The notes under the pieces were generated by a model, which worked only from the letters and a program-made list of their open reading frames with translations, had not been told where the DNA came from and ran no database searches. Below are positions 40,890 through 40,922 of a stretch of DNA of 40,922 bases, piece after piece. Source of the stretch: DIGJ01 sp031553075 (GTDB lineage Bacteria > Bacillota > Clostridia > Lachnospirales > Lachnospiraceae). The DNA lies in the NCBI GenBank assembly GCA_031553075.1, contig JAVBLX010000111.1, positions 1 to 40,922 on the forward strand. Reading direction: 5' to 3'. The translations under genes were made by a program, and so were the position numbers. Within the stretch, counting starts at the first letter, position 1; every line of letters starts with the position of its first letter.

Positions 40890-40922
40890 TGTTTTCTCCG
40901 ATTCTTTCTTTATGTCTTTTTT

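Noticed and set aside
1..40922. tRNA, rRNA or known riboswitch
   Set aside because: None recognised on either strand when reading the spacers by eye; a covariance-model search would be decisive.

Overview
The window looks like chromosome from an anaerobic, endospore-forming member of the Clostridia, most likely Lachnospiraceae. The base composition is AT-rich. It carries spo0A, spoIVB and the complete spoIIIAA-AH operon, together with the clostridial gene order yqhY-nusB-xseA-xseB-ispA-dxs-tlyA-nadK ... recN-spoIVB-spo0A. Almost everything reads on the minus strand. Only a sirtuin-like gene (28391) and a GGDEF/EAL gene (34258) read on the plus strand. I saw no rRNA, tRNA, CRISPR array or transposase gene.

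Layout from left to right. Positions 1-4436 hold the 5' end of glgA, then spo0A (with a good SigA promoter), spoIVB and recN. recN has a promoter and a near-perfect LexA/DinR box in its leader. Positions about 4500-14500 are an accessory block between recN and nadK, where argR often sits in relatives. The block holds two secreted Ig-like/InlB-repeat proteins, a CYITTA-motif protein, a Dabb protein, a pentapeptide-repeat protein, a DJ-1/PfpI protein, a DUF6440 protein, and a yebC interrupted by a single in-frame amber codon. Its spacers carry an 11-bp/28-bp degenerate tandem array, a 23-bp-stem hairpin and a palindromic MITE-like element. A second, internally deleted copy of that element lies between tlyA and nadK.

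Positions 14511-21596 are the housekeeping operon yqhY-nusB-xseA-xseB-ispA-dxs-tlyA-nadK: transcription antitermination, exonuclease VII, isoprenoid precursors, rRNA methylation and NADP synthesis. Positions 21678-26911 are the spoIIIA operon, encoding the mother-cell channel of engulfed sporangia, behind a textbook SigE promoter. Its spoIIIAD-spoIIIAE gap contains 2.4 tandem copies of a 64-65 bp unit, each with its own Shine-Dalgarno and ATG. efp and yqeG follow, as is common in Bacillota.

Positions 28391-29113 encode a Sir2-like protein whose NAD-binding and catalytic motifs are largely replaced. Positions 29259-33840 are a marR-regulated heterodimeric ABC exporter with one degenerate ATP site. 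Positions 34258-40889 hold two convergent signalling genes that share a strong hairpin: a dCache-HAMP-GGDEF-EAL protein and a 1366-residue hybrid histidine kinase with two different periplasmic-binding-protein-like sensor modules.

Most of the novelty is in the non-coding DNA (palindromic elements, tandem leader repeats, iteron-like array) and in two broken or diverged genes (yebC, the sirtuin). All functional names come from motifs read by eye. No database search was run.
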